From Methanobacterium sp. (GTDB lineage: Archaea; Methanobacteriota; Methanobacteria; Methanobacteriales; Methanobacteriaceae), in assembly GCA_003164415.1 (NCBI GenBank), contig PLTK01000101.1, forward strand, positions 2,427 through 16,813: a stretch of DNA of 14,387 nt. Reading direction: 5' to 3'. Below, piece after piece: positions 6,662-14,387 of the stretch. How positions within the stretch are numbered: position 1 is the first letter of the stretch; each line of letters begins with the position of its first letter. Position numbers and translations under genes: made by a program. Under the pieces are notes generated by a model. The model was not told where the DNA came from. It did no database searches and saw nothing but the letters and a program-made list of their open reading frames with translations.

Positions 6662-7150
6662 TTAATCAATATTGACTTTATGTTTCTCTTCCATTAATTT
6701 AGGAAGTGTAACAGTCAAAATTGAGTCGTTAAATTTAGCTGCGGCACCTTTTATATTTATTTTGGCCGGTAAACTTATGGCTCGTTTTGTTTCTCCATAA
6801 TTCCTTTCTTTTTTAATATAATTAGCTCCTTCCTCGTTTATTTCATCTTCGAATTTTGCTGTTATATTTACACTATCTTCAGATATATCTATATCAATAT
6901 CATCCTTGTTAACACCTGGAAGATCTGTAATTATTATAAATGAGGTTTCAGTTTCCATAATGTCAGCTAGTGGTTTTTGGAAAGATGAAGTGTAATCAGA
7001 TAAACTTTTTCCAAGTTCTTCTTGTTTATCTCTGATGGTGCTTACAATGTCACTCAACCTATTTTCTGTGCGTTTATTTTCTTCTTTAGCTTCTTCTTGG
7101 GTTTCATTGCTTTCAGTACCCATTATAATGGGAGTTTCTTTATCTACCAT
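6662..7150 (-). CDS. Small heat-shock protein, Hsp20/alpha-crystallin family
   Basis: This is an ATP-independent holdase that forms oligomers in the cytoplasm and keeps unfolding proteins soluble. The 162 residues comprise an acidic, helical N-terminal arm (1-60), the alpha-crystallin domain (about 65-150) and a short tail. Domain signatures are ITDLPGVNKDDIDIDI (74-89), ERNYGETKRAISLP (115-128) and AKFNDSILTVTLPK (138-151). In the last of these the usual A-x-x-x-x-G-x-L glycine is replaced by Ser144, and in the second the usual F or hydrophobic residue is Thr121. The tail VNI (159-161) fits the I-x-I/V motif used for oligomer contacts. A near-perfect GGAGGT sits eight bases before the ATG. 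It is a single gene with its own promoter; no heat-shock operator was recognised. Confidence 0.92.
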   Translation of the reverse strand: MVDKETPIIMGTESNETQEEAKEENKRTENRLSDIVSTIRDKQEELGKSLSDYTSSFQKPLADIMETETSFIIITDLPGVNKDDIDIDISEDSVNITAKFEDEINEEGANYIKKERNYGETKRAISLPAKINIKGAAAKFNDSILTVTLPKLMEEKHKVNID

Positions 7151-7188
7151 TTAATTTTACCTCCAAATATAAAAAATTTATCTGTTCT

Positions 7189-7199
7189 CAAATATTTAA
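7189..7199 (-). promoter_or_regulatory. Possible TATA box for hsp20
   Basis: On the minus strand a TTAAATATTT-like element lies about 40-50 bases before the ATG, giving a leader of around 20 bases that contains GGAGGT. A second TATA-like string (TTTTATATT near 7167-7175) is too close to the start unless the transcript is leaderless. Confidence 0.3.
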
Positions 7200-7330
7200 T
7201 CACAAATTTACTCTTGGGCTCAATCTGCCTTACATTTAATATATCCTACCATCATTTAATTTTACCCTAAAATTCCTATTTCCATCAAGTACTTCCCATT
7301 TGTTATGAATCATAGTATTGTTTTACAATT

Positions 7331-8779
7331 CTATTTTGAAGAATGATCATTATCTAAATTTTGATACCAACCCTTACCACTACCTCCTGTTAGTTTAGGG
7401 AGTATAAAACTTCTCGTTACAGTCTGTAACATCACTTTAATCATATAACGATGTTTAAGAAGATATTTTGGTCGTGTATAAAATTTTAGATAAGCTTTAG
7501 CCAGTTTCCTTTCAACCATTTTCTTGCTAAGACCAATCTCACTGTATTTCAATATTGGTTTGAGCACAGTATATTTATTCCATTCATCGTTGTCTATTAA
7601 ATTTTTTTCAATTAGATCATTATAGATGGGAGTACCGGGAAATGGAGTTAAAATTGAGTACTGACAGTAGTCTGAATCAAGTTTTGTTGAAAAATCTATG
7701 GTTTTATTCATATCATCCTCGGTTTCACCGGGATATCCAAGTATGAATGAAGTTAAAACATCCAAATTAACATCTTTAGCTATACTAACAGCATCTTCAA
7801 CATTTTTAAGGGTTATACCCTTTTTCATAAGGTCTAGTATACGTTGTGATCCCGATTCTACACCGTAGTAAATTGTTTTTAAGCCAGAACTTTTTAAATT
7901 CTCAAGCAGGGCCTTATCTACCCTATCAACTCTCGAAGATGCAACAAAACTAATATCTAAGTCTCTTGCTTTGATTTCATCTGCAATTTCACCCGCTCTT
8001 TTCTTATTGAGCATGAATGTGTCGTCCATAAAACCTATATCATTTATATGGTATGTGTCTATTAACTCTTCGATTTCATCCACAACATTTTTAGGACTTC
8101 GTGATCTAAACTTTTTGCCCATTATTAAGGATGATGAGCAGTAATTACAGTTGTATACGCAACCTCTGCTAGTTATTATCCCACCGGTTTGATCTTGGGT
8201 TGCATCGTAGTCACTAAACTGTACAAGATGTCTGGCTGGAAATGGAATTGAATCCAGATCATTTATGAGAGGTCTTTTTTCTGTTGTCTTTAACTTCCCA
8301 CTAGTTGAATCTCTGTACACTATTCCATTGATGTCATTGAGATCCTGATTATTTTTGGTTATGTGATCAGCCAATTCAACAATGGTTTCTTCTCCTTCAC
8401 CCATCACAACCACATCTAGATATTTAGAACCTTTTAAAGTTTCATATGGCATAAATGTAGTATGAGGACCTCCAATAACAGTTAAAACATCGGGTAAACT
8501 TTCTTTTATTTTTTCCAAATATTTTAATGCACTTTTAATTGTAGATGTACCTGCTGTTACACCAACCATTGGAGGATTTATTTTTTTTATTTGTTCAGCT
8601 ACTCTTTCATAACCCTGCTGCAGTAGATCATCATCAATTATTTTAACTGAGTAGGATTCTGCCTCTAGTGATGATGCTAGGTACATAAGATTTAAGGGAG
8701 GTGTTATGAAACCAAGAGCATTTTTAACTGCATTCTCATCGTACGGATTTATTAGCACCACATCAACGGTTTTGTTCAT
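7331..8779 (-). CDS. B12-binding-domain radical SAM protein
   Basis: The 482-residue protein has the two-domain layout of class B (cobalamin-type) radical SAM enzymes. A Rossmann-like B12-binding domain (about 6-145) carries VVLINPYDE, VGVTAGTSTI and GGPHTTFMP. A radical SAM barrel follows from about 195, with the cluster motif C207-x3-C211-x2-C214 (CVYNCNYC), the SAM-contact strand DIGFMDDTF and YYGVESGSQRILDLMKKG. FILGYPGETEDD follows, then a C-terminal helical region rich in Lys/Tyr/Arg. These proteins use a 4Fe-4S cluster and S-adenosylmethionine to start radical chemistry, often methylation or ring formation at unactivated carbons. The substrate cannot be read from sequence; Methanobacteriales carry several paralogs of unknown role, and a lipid or cofactor substrate is only a guess. 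The B12 domain lacks an obvious D-x-H-x-x-G motif, as in many members. The ATG is preceded by AAAGGTT. Confidence 0.9.
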   Translation of the reverse strand: MNKTVDVVLINPYDENAVKNALGFITPPLNLMYLASSLEAESYSVKIIDDDLLQQGYERVAEQIKKINPPMVGVTAGTSTIKSALKYLEKIKESLPDVLTVIGGPHTTFMPYETLKGSKYLDVVVMGEGEETIVELADHITKNNQDLNDINGIVYRDSTSGKLKTTEKRPLINDLDSIPFPARHLVQFSDYDATQDQTGGIITSRGCVYNCNYCSSSLIMGKKFRSRSPKNVVDEIEELIDTYHINDIGFMDDTFMLNKKRAGEIADEIKARDLDISFVASSRVDRVDKALLENLKSSGLKTIYYGVESGSQRILDLMKKGITLKNVEDAVSIAKDVNLDVLTSFILGYPGETEDDMNKTIDFSTKLDSDYCQYSILTPFPGTPIYNDLIEKNLIDNDEWNKYTVLKPILKYSEIGLSKKMVERKLAKAYLKFYTRPKYLLKHRYMIKVMLQTVTRSFILPKLTGGSGKGWYQNLDNDHSSK

Positions 8780-9193
8780 TTTTTTAACCTTTTAAATTTC
8801 TAACAAAAAAACTACCCAACATTAGGATGATATAAACTGTATGAGATTATTTGTTTTTTTGTTTTAATATAAATTTGCTAAAAAAATTAATATTTAAACA
8901 AATTTACAAAATTTATAACACTAGAAGATGAAATTTAATTAATTGATTATTCTTATTAGTTGAATAAAAAACTAAATATCATCTAAAATACTAAGACTAA
9001 TTAAGTTTAAAAGTTAAGTGTTAATGTAGTAAAACGCTACAACATGGTTAACAACATTCAATGGGATTGTAATTAACAAGTATATGAACTTTTATTGGAT
9101 TTATATCCATAACACAGTAGAGTTTAATGGGTAATTATTTTACGAATAAATGAAATTTACCTAATTTTAGAATTATTTAAGAGGAGAATTTAG
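8780..9193. promoter_or_regulatory. Divergent promoter region between the radical SAM gene and valS
   Basis: This 414-base AT-rich stretch serves genes on both strands. For the minus strand, GTTTATATC at 8829-8837 is a possible TATA box with a leader of about 28 bases. For valS, TTTATAT at 9100-9106 would give a leader of about 65 bases. A short inverted repeat, TGTAG at 9024-9028 against CTACA at 9036-9040, lies about 60 bases before the valS TATA box. No gene, tRNA or riboswitch-like structure was recognised. Confidence 0.4.
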
Positions 9194-11860
9194 ATGAGCA
9201 ACGATAACATACCAGCAGATTATGATCACTTAAAAGAAAAGGATTGGCAGGATAAATGGGAAAAATACCAAGTATACAAGTTTATAGGTGATGGAACACG
9301 TCCAAGGTATATTATAGACACACCACCACCATATCCAACCGGGTCAATACATATAGGACATGTTTTAAACTGGACATTCATCGATATAATTGCCCGTTTT
9401 AAGCGTATGACCGGTTATGATGTCATGTTTCCACAAGGATGGGACTGTCATGGACTTCCAACAGAGGTAAAAGTAGAGGAAACACACAATATCCGAAAGA
9501 ATGATGTATCACGTGATGAATTCCGTAAAATGTGTATAGACCTTACACACGACAATATTAATCAGATGAAAAGTCAGATGCAGTCACTTGGTTTTTCACA
9601 GGACTGGTCAAGGGAATTTGTTACCATGACCCCAGAGTACCGTGCTAAAACACAACTATCATTTTTAGAACTTTACAATAAAGGATTAATATACAGGGCG
9701 GTTCATCCAGTTAACTGGTGTCCACGTTGTGAAACAGCAATAGCCTTCGCAGAAGTGGATTATAATGATAATAAAACCCATCTGAATTACCTTGAATTTC
9801 CTGAAATAGAAGGCACTGGAAAAGTAATTATAGCAACCACCAGACCCGAATTATTGTCTGCATGTGTTGCAGTCGTTGTACATCCTGAAGATCAACGTTA
9901 CAAACATCTTGAGGGAAAAAATGTTGAAGTACCGCTTTACAACAGACATGTAAAAATTATAACAGACACAGATGTTGATCCAGAATTTGGTACAGGCGCA
10001 GTTATGATATGTTCTTTTGGTGATAAAACAGATGTATCATGGGTTAATAGATATGATTTAGATATAATAGAAGCTATAGATGAAACAGGTAAGATGAAGG
10101 ATGTTTCAGGCAAATATAAAGGACTTTCAATTCCAGAATGTAAAACAGCTATTATTGAAGACCTTAAGGTTGATGGATGTTTAATTAAACAAGAACCCGT
10201 AGATCAGAATGTAGGTCTCTGCTGGAGATGCAAGACTCCAATAGAAATATTGGTGAAAAAACAATGGTTTGTAGCAGTAAATAAACTTGAAACCCAAATA
10301 CAGGAAACAACAGAAGAAATTGATTGGATTCCTGAGCATATGAAGATAAGACTTTTAAACTGGGCAGGTTCCATGGATTGGGACTGGTGTATATCTAGAC
10401 AGAGATTGTTTGCAACACCAATACCAGTATGGTACTGTAACAGCTGTGGAAAGGTACAGCTTCCACAACCCGAAGATCTTCCTGTGGACCCTTCAATAGA
10501 AAACCCACCAAATATTTGTGAATGTGGATGCAGTGATTTTACAGGAGAATATGATGTTCTTGATACCTGGATGGACAGTTCAATAACCCCGATGGTCATT
10601 GCTGGCTGGCCATCACCAGAGTATAAAAATTATTATCCTGCAGATCTAAGACCTCAAGGACACGATATAATAAGGACATGGGCATTTTACACATTATTAC
10701 GATGTAAAGCATTGACAGATAAAAAACCATTTGAAAGAATTGTTGTAAATGGTATGGTCTTTGGCGAAGACGGGCATAAAATGAGTAAATCACGTGGCAA
10801 TGTAATTGCACCAGAGGCTGTTATCGATGAATATGGTTCAGATAGTATTAGACTATGGTCTGCTAACAGTGTCCCGGGATCAGATATTCCATTCGACTGG
10901 AAGGATGTCAAAAATGGATATAAGTTCCTTAGAAAATTCTGGAATGCATTCAGATTTATAAACATGCACATAGAAGAATATCAACAGGATGAATTTGTTG
11001 CATTTGAAAACCTAAATCCCATGGATAAATGGATACTTTCCAAACTAAACCATTTAGTTGTTGAAGTAACGGAAAACCTTGAAAAATACAACTTTGCAGA
11101 TGCTAGAAATAGCATACAAGCATTTATATGGCATGATTTCTGTGACGAATATATAGAAGCTGTTAAATATAGACTTTACACCGATTCAGAGGATCTTCAG
11201 GCATCTAAAAACGCTGCACAGTACACATTAAAAACAGTTATCTCAACATCATTAAAACTGTTATCTCCTATAACCCCACATTTTACAGAGGAAGTGAATC
11301 ATTACCTTGAAGATGGTGATGAAAGTATTCATAAACAGGCATGGCCGTTACCTGTCGAAAACCTTATGGACATAAAAGCCGAAAAGTTTGGAGAAATAGC
11401 CGTCAGTATTATAGGAGATATTAGAAGATTTAAATCTGCTACAGGAAGACCTTTAAACATTCCAATAACATCGGCAACCATCTATACTACAGAACCCGAA
11501 TTACACCGTGTTTTAAAACTTTTAGAATCTGATATAACAGGCACTACAAGGATTAAAAATCTTAATATTGAAATGGGCAAACCCGATGTTAAGGAAAAGG
11601 TTGTCGAGTTAACACCGGTAATGTCCAAGATAGGGCCCGAATTTAAGAAAGATGCACCTGTTATTGTAAAATATTTACTTTCCAACGATCCTGATGAAAT
11701 AGCTCAAACCCTTGAAAATGAAGGAAAAATTATCATAGAAGGCCATATGTTAACAGGGGATTATGTTACCGGCCGAAAAATAATTGTTGGAAGTTCCGGT
11801 GAAAAGGTCGAGATATTCCATTCTGAAGAATTAGATGTTGTACTGGAGATTGTGATCTAA
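9194..11860 (+). CDS. valS: Valine--tRNA ligase
   Basis: ValRS is a cytosolic class I synthetase that charges tRNA-Val and hydrolyses mischarged Thr-tRNA-Val. The 888 residues are full length for the archaeal type. The HIGH signature is at 53-56 in PPYPTGSIHIGH, and KMSKS is at 529-533. The CP1 editing domain contains ATTRPELLSACVAVVVHPED, followed by GTGAVMICSFGD. Zinc-binding pairs are visible: C176-x2-C179, C343-x2-C346, C415-x2-C418 and C442-x-C444-x-C446. The anticodon-binding helical domain starts near 605 (LNPMDKWILSKL), and a C-terminal extension follows. GAGGAG lies seven bases before the ATG, a strong ribosome site. The stop codon is followed immediately by the aroA ATG, so valS leads an operon with aroA and a GTPase gene. 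Confidence 0.98.
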   Translation: MSNDNIPADYDHLKEKDWQDKWEKYQVYKFIGDGTRPRYIIDTPPPYPTGSIHIGHVLNWTFIDIIARFKRMTGYDVMFPQGWDCHGLPTEVKVEETHNIRKNDVSRDEFRKMCIDLTHDNINQMKSQMQSLGFSQDWSREFVTMTPEYRAKTQLSFLELYNKGLIYRAVHPVNWCPRCETAIAFAEVDYNDNKTHLNYLEFPEIEGTGKVIIATTRPELLSACVAVVVHPEDQRYKHLEGKNVEVPLYNRHVKIITDTDVDPEFGTGAVMICSFGDKTDVSWVNRYDLDIIEAIDETGKMKDVSGKYKGLSIPECKTAIIEDLKVDGCLIKQEPVDQNVGLCWRCKTPIEILVKKQWFVAVNKLETQIQETTEEIDWIPEHMKIRLLNWAGSMDWDWCISRQRLFATPIPVWYCNSCGKVQLPQPEDLPVDPSIENPPNICECGCSDFTGEYDVLDTWMDSSITPMVIAGWPSPEYKNYYPADLRPQGHDIIRTWAFYTLLRCKALTDKKPFERIVVNGMVFGEDGHKMSKSRGNVIAPEAVIDEYGSDSIRLWSANSVPGSDIPFDWKDVKNGYKFLRKFWNAFRFINMHIEEYQQDEFVAFENLNPMDKWILSKLNHLVVEVTENLEKYNFADARNSIQAFIWHDFCDEYIEAVKYRLYTDSEDLQASKNAAQYTLKTVISTSLKLLSPITPHFTEEVNHYLEDGDESIHKQAWPLPVENLMDIKAEKFGEIAVSIIGDIRRFKSATGRPLNIPITSATIYTTEPELHRVLKLLESDITGTTRIKNLNIEMGKPDVKEKVVELTPVMSKIGPEFKKDAPVIVKYLLSNDPDEIAQTLENEGKIIIEGHMLTGDYVTGRKIIVGSSGEKVEIFHSEELDVVLEIVI

Positions 11861-13132
11861 ATGGAACTTAGGGTTCAAGCATCTGACAGAATTGAGGGTA
11901 CAGTTGATGCACCTCCTTCAAAAAGCTACACCCATCGAGCATTTATAATGGCTTTTCTTGCTGAAGGTGTTTCAAAAATAAAAAATCCCCTATATTCGGA
12001 AGATACACTAGCATCCCTAAATTCATGTCAAGCATTTGGATCCCATGTTAATCAACAAAATAGCTACAGCGAGATAACAGGAGTTAACGGCAAACCCAAA
12101 ACACCAAAGAATGTTCTCGACCTTAAAAATTCAGGAACTACACTTAGAATCTTAACCAGTATATCATCACTAGCCGAAGGATATACAGTTTTAACAGGTG
12201 ATAACTCACTTCGTACCCGTCCAATGCAGGATCTTATCGATGCTCTTTTACCATTAGGTGTAACAGCATTTTCAACGAGAAACAATGGAAAACCACCAAT
12301 CGTTATAAAAGGTGGATTTAAAGGTGGAGAAACATCTATTAATGGGAATGTTAGTTCACAGTACATATCATCCGTACTAATGGCATCTCCCTACGCAGAA
12401 AACTGTGTTGATCTCAAAGTTAGGGGTGAATTTATTTCAAAGCCATATGTGGATATGACACTTGATCTCATGGAAAAATTCAATATCTTTGTGGATTATG
12501 ACCGGACTGAGAATTCCTTCCATATAGAACCGCAAATATACAGATCAAAGGATTATACTGTTGAAGGGGATTATTCATCTGCATCATATTTAATTGCAGC
12601 AGCTGCTGCAATCGATTCAAATTTAACCATTAAAAATTTGGTACGCGACTCTAAACAGGGTGATAAATACATCTTGGAAATAGTTAAGGATATGGGTTGT
12701 AAAGTTAAAGTTAAAAATAATGAGGTTAACATAGATGGACAGGGAAGTCTAAACGGAATTGAAGTAAACCTACAAAACGCCCCTGACCTTCTTCCCACTG
12801 TTGCTGCACTAGGTGCAATGGCAGATGGAAAAACTAAGATCATTGGAGTGGAACACGCACGTTTCAAGGAAACAGACAGAATTCATACATGTGCTATCGA
12901 ACTATCTAAACTGGGTGTTTCATTAAGTGAAAATAGAGATGGTCTCACAATAAATGGAGGAGTTCATGGAGGGGTCGTAAAATCACATATGGACCACAGA
13001 CTAGCCATGGCATTTTATATTATAGGACTGAAAGTTGGTAACATAACAATAGAGGATGCCTCTGTATATAATGTTTCCTTCCCAGACTTTCCCAATATCA
13101 TGAAGAAATTAACAACAGGAAATGGAACATGA
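11861..13132 (+). CDS. aroA: 3-phosphoshikimate 1-carboxyvinyltransferase (EPSP synthase)
   Basis: The enzyme transfers the enolpyruvyl group of phosphoenolpyruvate to shikimate-3-phosphate, the sixth step of the shikimate pathway to aromatic amino acids. The 423-residue chain is full length. Substrate-binding and catalytic motifs are present: PSKSYTHR with Lys21, Ser22 and Arg26; SGTTLR at 91-96; GDNSLRTRPM; SSQYISS; PDLLPT with Asp309 (the catalytic base, Asp313 in E. coli); RFKETDR with Glu337; and DHRLAMAF with Arg380. The ATG abuts the valS stop with no spacer, and the ribosome site GGAG (11845-11848) and GTGATC lie inside valS, so translation is probably coupled. The downstream GTPase start overlaps the aroA stop in ATGA. 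No other shikimate gene is in the window. Confidence 0.97.
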   Translation: MELRVQASDRIEGTVDAPPSKSYTHRAFIMAFLAEGVSKIKNPLYSEDTLASLNSCQAFGSHVNQQNSYSEITGVNGKPKTPKNVLDLKNSGTTLRILTSISSLAEGYTVLTGDNSLRTRPMQDLIDALLPLGVTAFSTRNNGKPPIVIKGGFKGGETSINGNVSSQYISSVLMASPYAENCVDLKVRGEFISKPYVDMTLDLMEKFNIFVDYDRTENSFHIEPQIYRSKDYTVEGDYSSASYLIAAAAAIDSNLTIKNLVRDSKQGDKYILEIVKDMGCKVKVKNNEVNIDGQGSLNGIEVNLQNAPDLLPTVAALGAMADGKTKIIGVEHARFKETDRIHTCAIELSKLGVSLSENRDGLTINGGVHGGVVKSHMDHRLAMAFYIIGLKVGNITIEDASVYNVSFPDFPNIMKKLTTGNGT

Positions 13133-13602
13133 GAAAAAAAGAGATAAAAATTGTGGTATTAGGATCCTATAACTCTGGAAAAACAACCACCCTCGAAAAC
13201 ATATGCCAAAAAAAAGCTAAAATAGAATATAACGGTACAACCATAGCTCTGGACTATGGAAATACCATGATCAATGGCGAAAAAATTCATATATTTGGTT
13301 CACCGGGTCAGGAACGATTTGAATTTATGAGGGAAATATTATCACAAGGACTCGACGGTGCAATAGTCGTGATCGACAGTTCAAAGGGAATAAGTAACGT
13401 TGATGAAACCATACTCAATAAATTAAATATTAAAGATGTTCCATACGTACTATTTGCAAACAAACAAGATATTAGCCCCAATATAGTAGAACATCATATT
13501 ATAAAACCAGAAACACCCATAATACCCACAGTTGCAACCAATGGAGTGGGTGTTGAAGAGGGTTTGTTAACACTCATCCAAATGATTAAAAATAAAAATT
13601 AG
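13129..13602 (+). CDS. Small Ras-like GTPase, archaeal type
   Basis: This 157-residue single-domain protein has the order of GTPase motifs. The P-loop is GSYNSGKTT (12-20). A Thr of the switch I region is in NGTTIALDYG. G3 is GSPGQERF (57-64), G4 is NKQD (111-114), and a G5-like VATNG is at 135-139. It resembles the archaeal/bacterial group of predicted GTPases related to MglA, Arf and SR-beta. In G3 the usual Asp of D-x-x-G is replaced by Gly57, a change common in that group (F-G-T/S-P-G-Q). No membrane segment or lipid-site cysteine is visible. It overlaps the aroA stop by four bases (ATGA), so it is translated with aroA. Its partner (an activating protein or roadblock-type protein) is not in the window and its cellular role is unknown. 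Confidence 0.88.
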   Translation: MRKKEIKIVVLGSYNSGKTTTLENICQKKAKIEYNGTTIALDYGNTMINGEKIHIFGSPGQERFEFMREILSQGLDGAIVVIDSSKGISNVDETILNKLNIKDVPYVLFANKQDISPNIVEHHIIKPETPIIPTVATNGVGVEEGLLTLIQMIKNKN

Positions 13603-13961
13603 AAATAAATACTTTTTTCATGGAAATATTAAAATAATATTTCCATATATAATATTATCCAAATTTATTTTTAGGATTTTTTTATAAATATCAACAAATC
13701 TCCACAATAAATGGACTCTAAGCATTCATTAAATTATTGATCCTATTTAAAACAAACTAAAATATAGTGTAAATCCCAAGCTGTTATCGTAACTAAATTT
13801 AAGTCCACTCATATTAGGTTAACAATATTGGACAAGACCCCGGGTTAATACAATAGATATGAATTGTTTATAAAAAATTCTAATCCAACATTTTTATCTA
13901 AGTTTAAATTATGTTGAATTTACTTTCAAATGGATTATAAATTCAAAGTGGAGGTCGAATA
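13603..13961. other. Gene-free stretch between the GTPase and the last small gene
   Basis: This 359-base AT-rich stretch holds the terminator zone just described, then about 180 bases with no recognised feature, then the promoter of the next gene. TTTATAAAA at 13867-13875 is a possible TATA box, about 90 bases before the ATG at 13962. No RNA gene or coding remnant was recognised. Confidence 0.4.
13613..13683 (+). terminator. Terminator zone of the valS-aroA-GTPase cluster, with 11-bp hairpin
   Basis: A T6 run (13613-13618) lies ten bases after the GTPase stop. It is followed at once by a perfect 11-bp hairpin: ATGGAAATATT (13620-13630), loop AAAAT, AATATTTCCAT (13636-13646). A T7 run ends the zone at 13677-13683. 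T-runs alone suffice in archaea; the hairpin may protect the 3' end or act with them. Confidence 0.55.
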
Positions 13962-14201
13962 ATGGAAGATATCAAAGAATTGAAGTTATTAGAAAAAATA
14001 TTGTTACTCATTAAAGAGTATAATGATACTTATAAACCCGAAATATACGATTCAAAAGTCGATTTAAAAGCTGTAAAGCGAACTTGGATTAAAAATGAAG
14101 ATCATGGAACCATGGAACTAAGACACTGGGAGATAGGATTAGAAGAAGTTCAAAATCAAATAAGGGAAGTAGAAAAAAATCAACATGATTTAAATGCTTA
14201 A
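13962..14201 (+). CDS. Small charged protein of unknown function
   Basis: The 79-residue protein is not recognised. It is rich in Glu and Lys. A helical N-terminus (MEDIKELKLLEKILLLIKEY) leads into a middle part with Tyr and Trp (TWIKNEDHGTMELRHWEIG), and the chain closes with a helix likely to form a coiled coil (LEEVQNQIREVEKNQ). There is no signal peptide, membrane segment, cysteine pair or known DNA-binding motif. The start is well supported by GGAGGT at 13950-13955, six bases before the ATG, which argues for a real expressed gene. It stands alone after a long non-coding stretch. Its function cannot be inferred from the neighbours. Confidence 0.65.
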   Translation: MEDIKELKLLEKILLLIKEYNDTYKPEIYDSKVDLKAVKRTWIKNEDHGTMELRHWEIGLEEVQNQIREVEKNQHDLNA

Positions 14202-14387
14202 AACTGATTCAACAATGTAGGATGAGGAGTCTATTTCTAATTATATACTAATCTTTCTAACCCCAATTGCCAATCAACACCATAATTTTAATGTAAAAAA
14301 ATAAATGTAATTATGATCTGATCTAAAATTAGATTAAATAATTAATATAATAATATTTTATTTACACTTTAAAGATACAATGTATAC
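14202..14387. other. Non-coding tail of the window
   Basis: This is AT-rich sequence after the last small gene. It contains a short inverted repeat, ATCTAA at 14321-14326 against TTAGAT at 14329-14334. No gene start or RNA gene was recognised before the window ends. Confidence 0.35.

Noticed and set aside
7022..7270. + strand open frame across the hsp20 start and its upstream region
   Set aside because: It is rich in Phe/Ser in the manner of a shadow of an acidic gene, overlaps hsp20 antisense and has no ribosome site.
9024..9040. TGTAG/CTACA inverted repeat before valS, considered as a leader control element
   Set aside because: The arms are only five bases, it lies upstream of the likely transcript start, and T-box-type leaders are not known for archaeal synthetase genes. 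It is only mentioned in the promoter entry.
10204..10599. Minus-strand open frame opposite valS
   Set aside because: The valS frame here carries the zinc-binding cysteines and conserved synthetase motifs, so the opposite frame is a by-product.
12064..12867. Two minus-strand open frames opposite aroA
   Set aside because: aroA motifs are continuous across this region; the opposite frames lack ribosome sites and known domains.
1..14387. CRISPR arrays, tRNA and rRNA genes
   Set aside because: No regularly spaced repeats, cloverleaf-like segments with T-arm consensus or rRNA-like GC-rich blocks were found by eye in the gaps on either strand.

Overview
The window looks like chromosomal DNA of a mesophilic, AT-rich methanogen of the order Methanobacteriales (Methanobacterium or a close relative). 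The evidence is a set of archaeal-type genes (SecD, regulatory PyrI with its zinc site, archaeal PheT and ValRS, a Ras-like archaeal GTPase), TATA-box promoters about 25 bases before likely transcript starts, T-run terminators, SD-type ribosome sites (GGAGGT, GAGGAG), a PsbP-like surface protein and the remnant of an adhesin-like beta-helix protein. This assignment is inferred from gene content; no rRNA or tRNA marker is present.

Layout, left to right. Bases 1-783 hold the 3' part of secD (+). A membrane-anchored PsbP-like protein (TTG start, +) follows, then a solitary pyrI (+), an adhesin-like pseudogene tail (+) beside a possible insertion-sequence end, and a YjbQ/UPF0047 protein (+). pheT (-) converges on yjbQ. 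A 126-residue His/Glu-rich membrane protein (-) lies just upstream of pheT. Next come a decayed tyrosine-recombinase remnant (+) and about 700 bp of gene-free DNA with a 23-base near-palindrome and a GC-richer block. hsp20 (-) and a B12-binding-type radical SAM gene (-) follow. They are separated by 414 bp of divergent promoter DNA from a compact + strand cluster: valS, aroA and a small GTPase, with no gap between valS and aroA and an ATGA overlap between aroA and the GTPase. The window closes with a 79-residue orphan small protein (+).

Most intact genes are housekeeping: protein export (SecD), pyrimidine control (PyrI), tRNA charging (PheT, ValRS), the shikimate pathway (AroA) and protein quality control (Hsp20). 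The accessory signals sit in two decayed islands, about 2413-2921 and 5552-6661. I did not find a clearly new multi-gene system. The best candidates for a closer look are the histidine-patterned membrane protein next to pheT, the GTPase with an altered G3 motif coupled to aroA, and the GC-rich block at 6427-6540 that could be a structured RNA or a foreign gene scrap.
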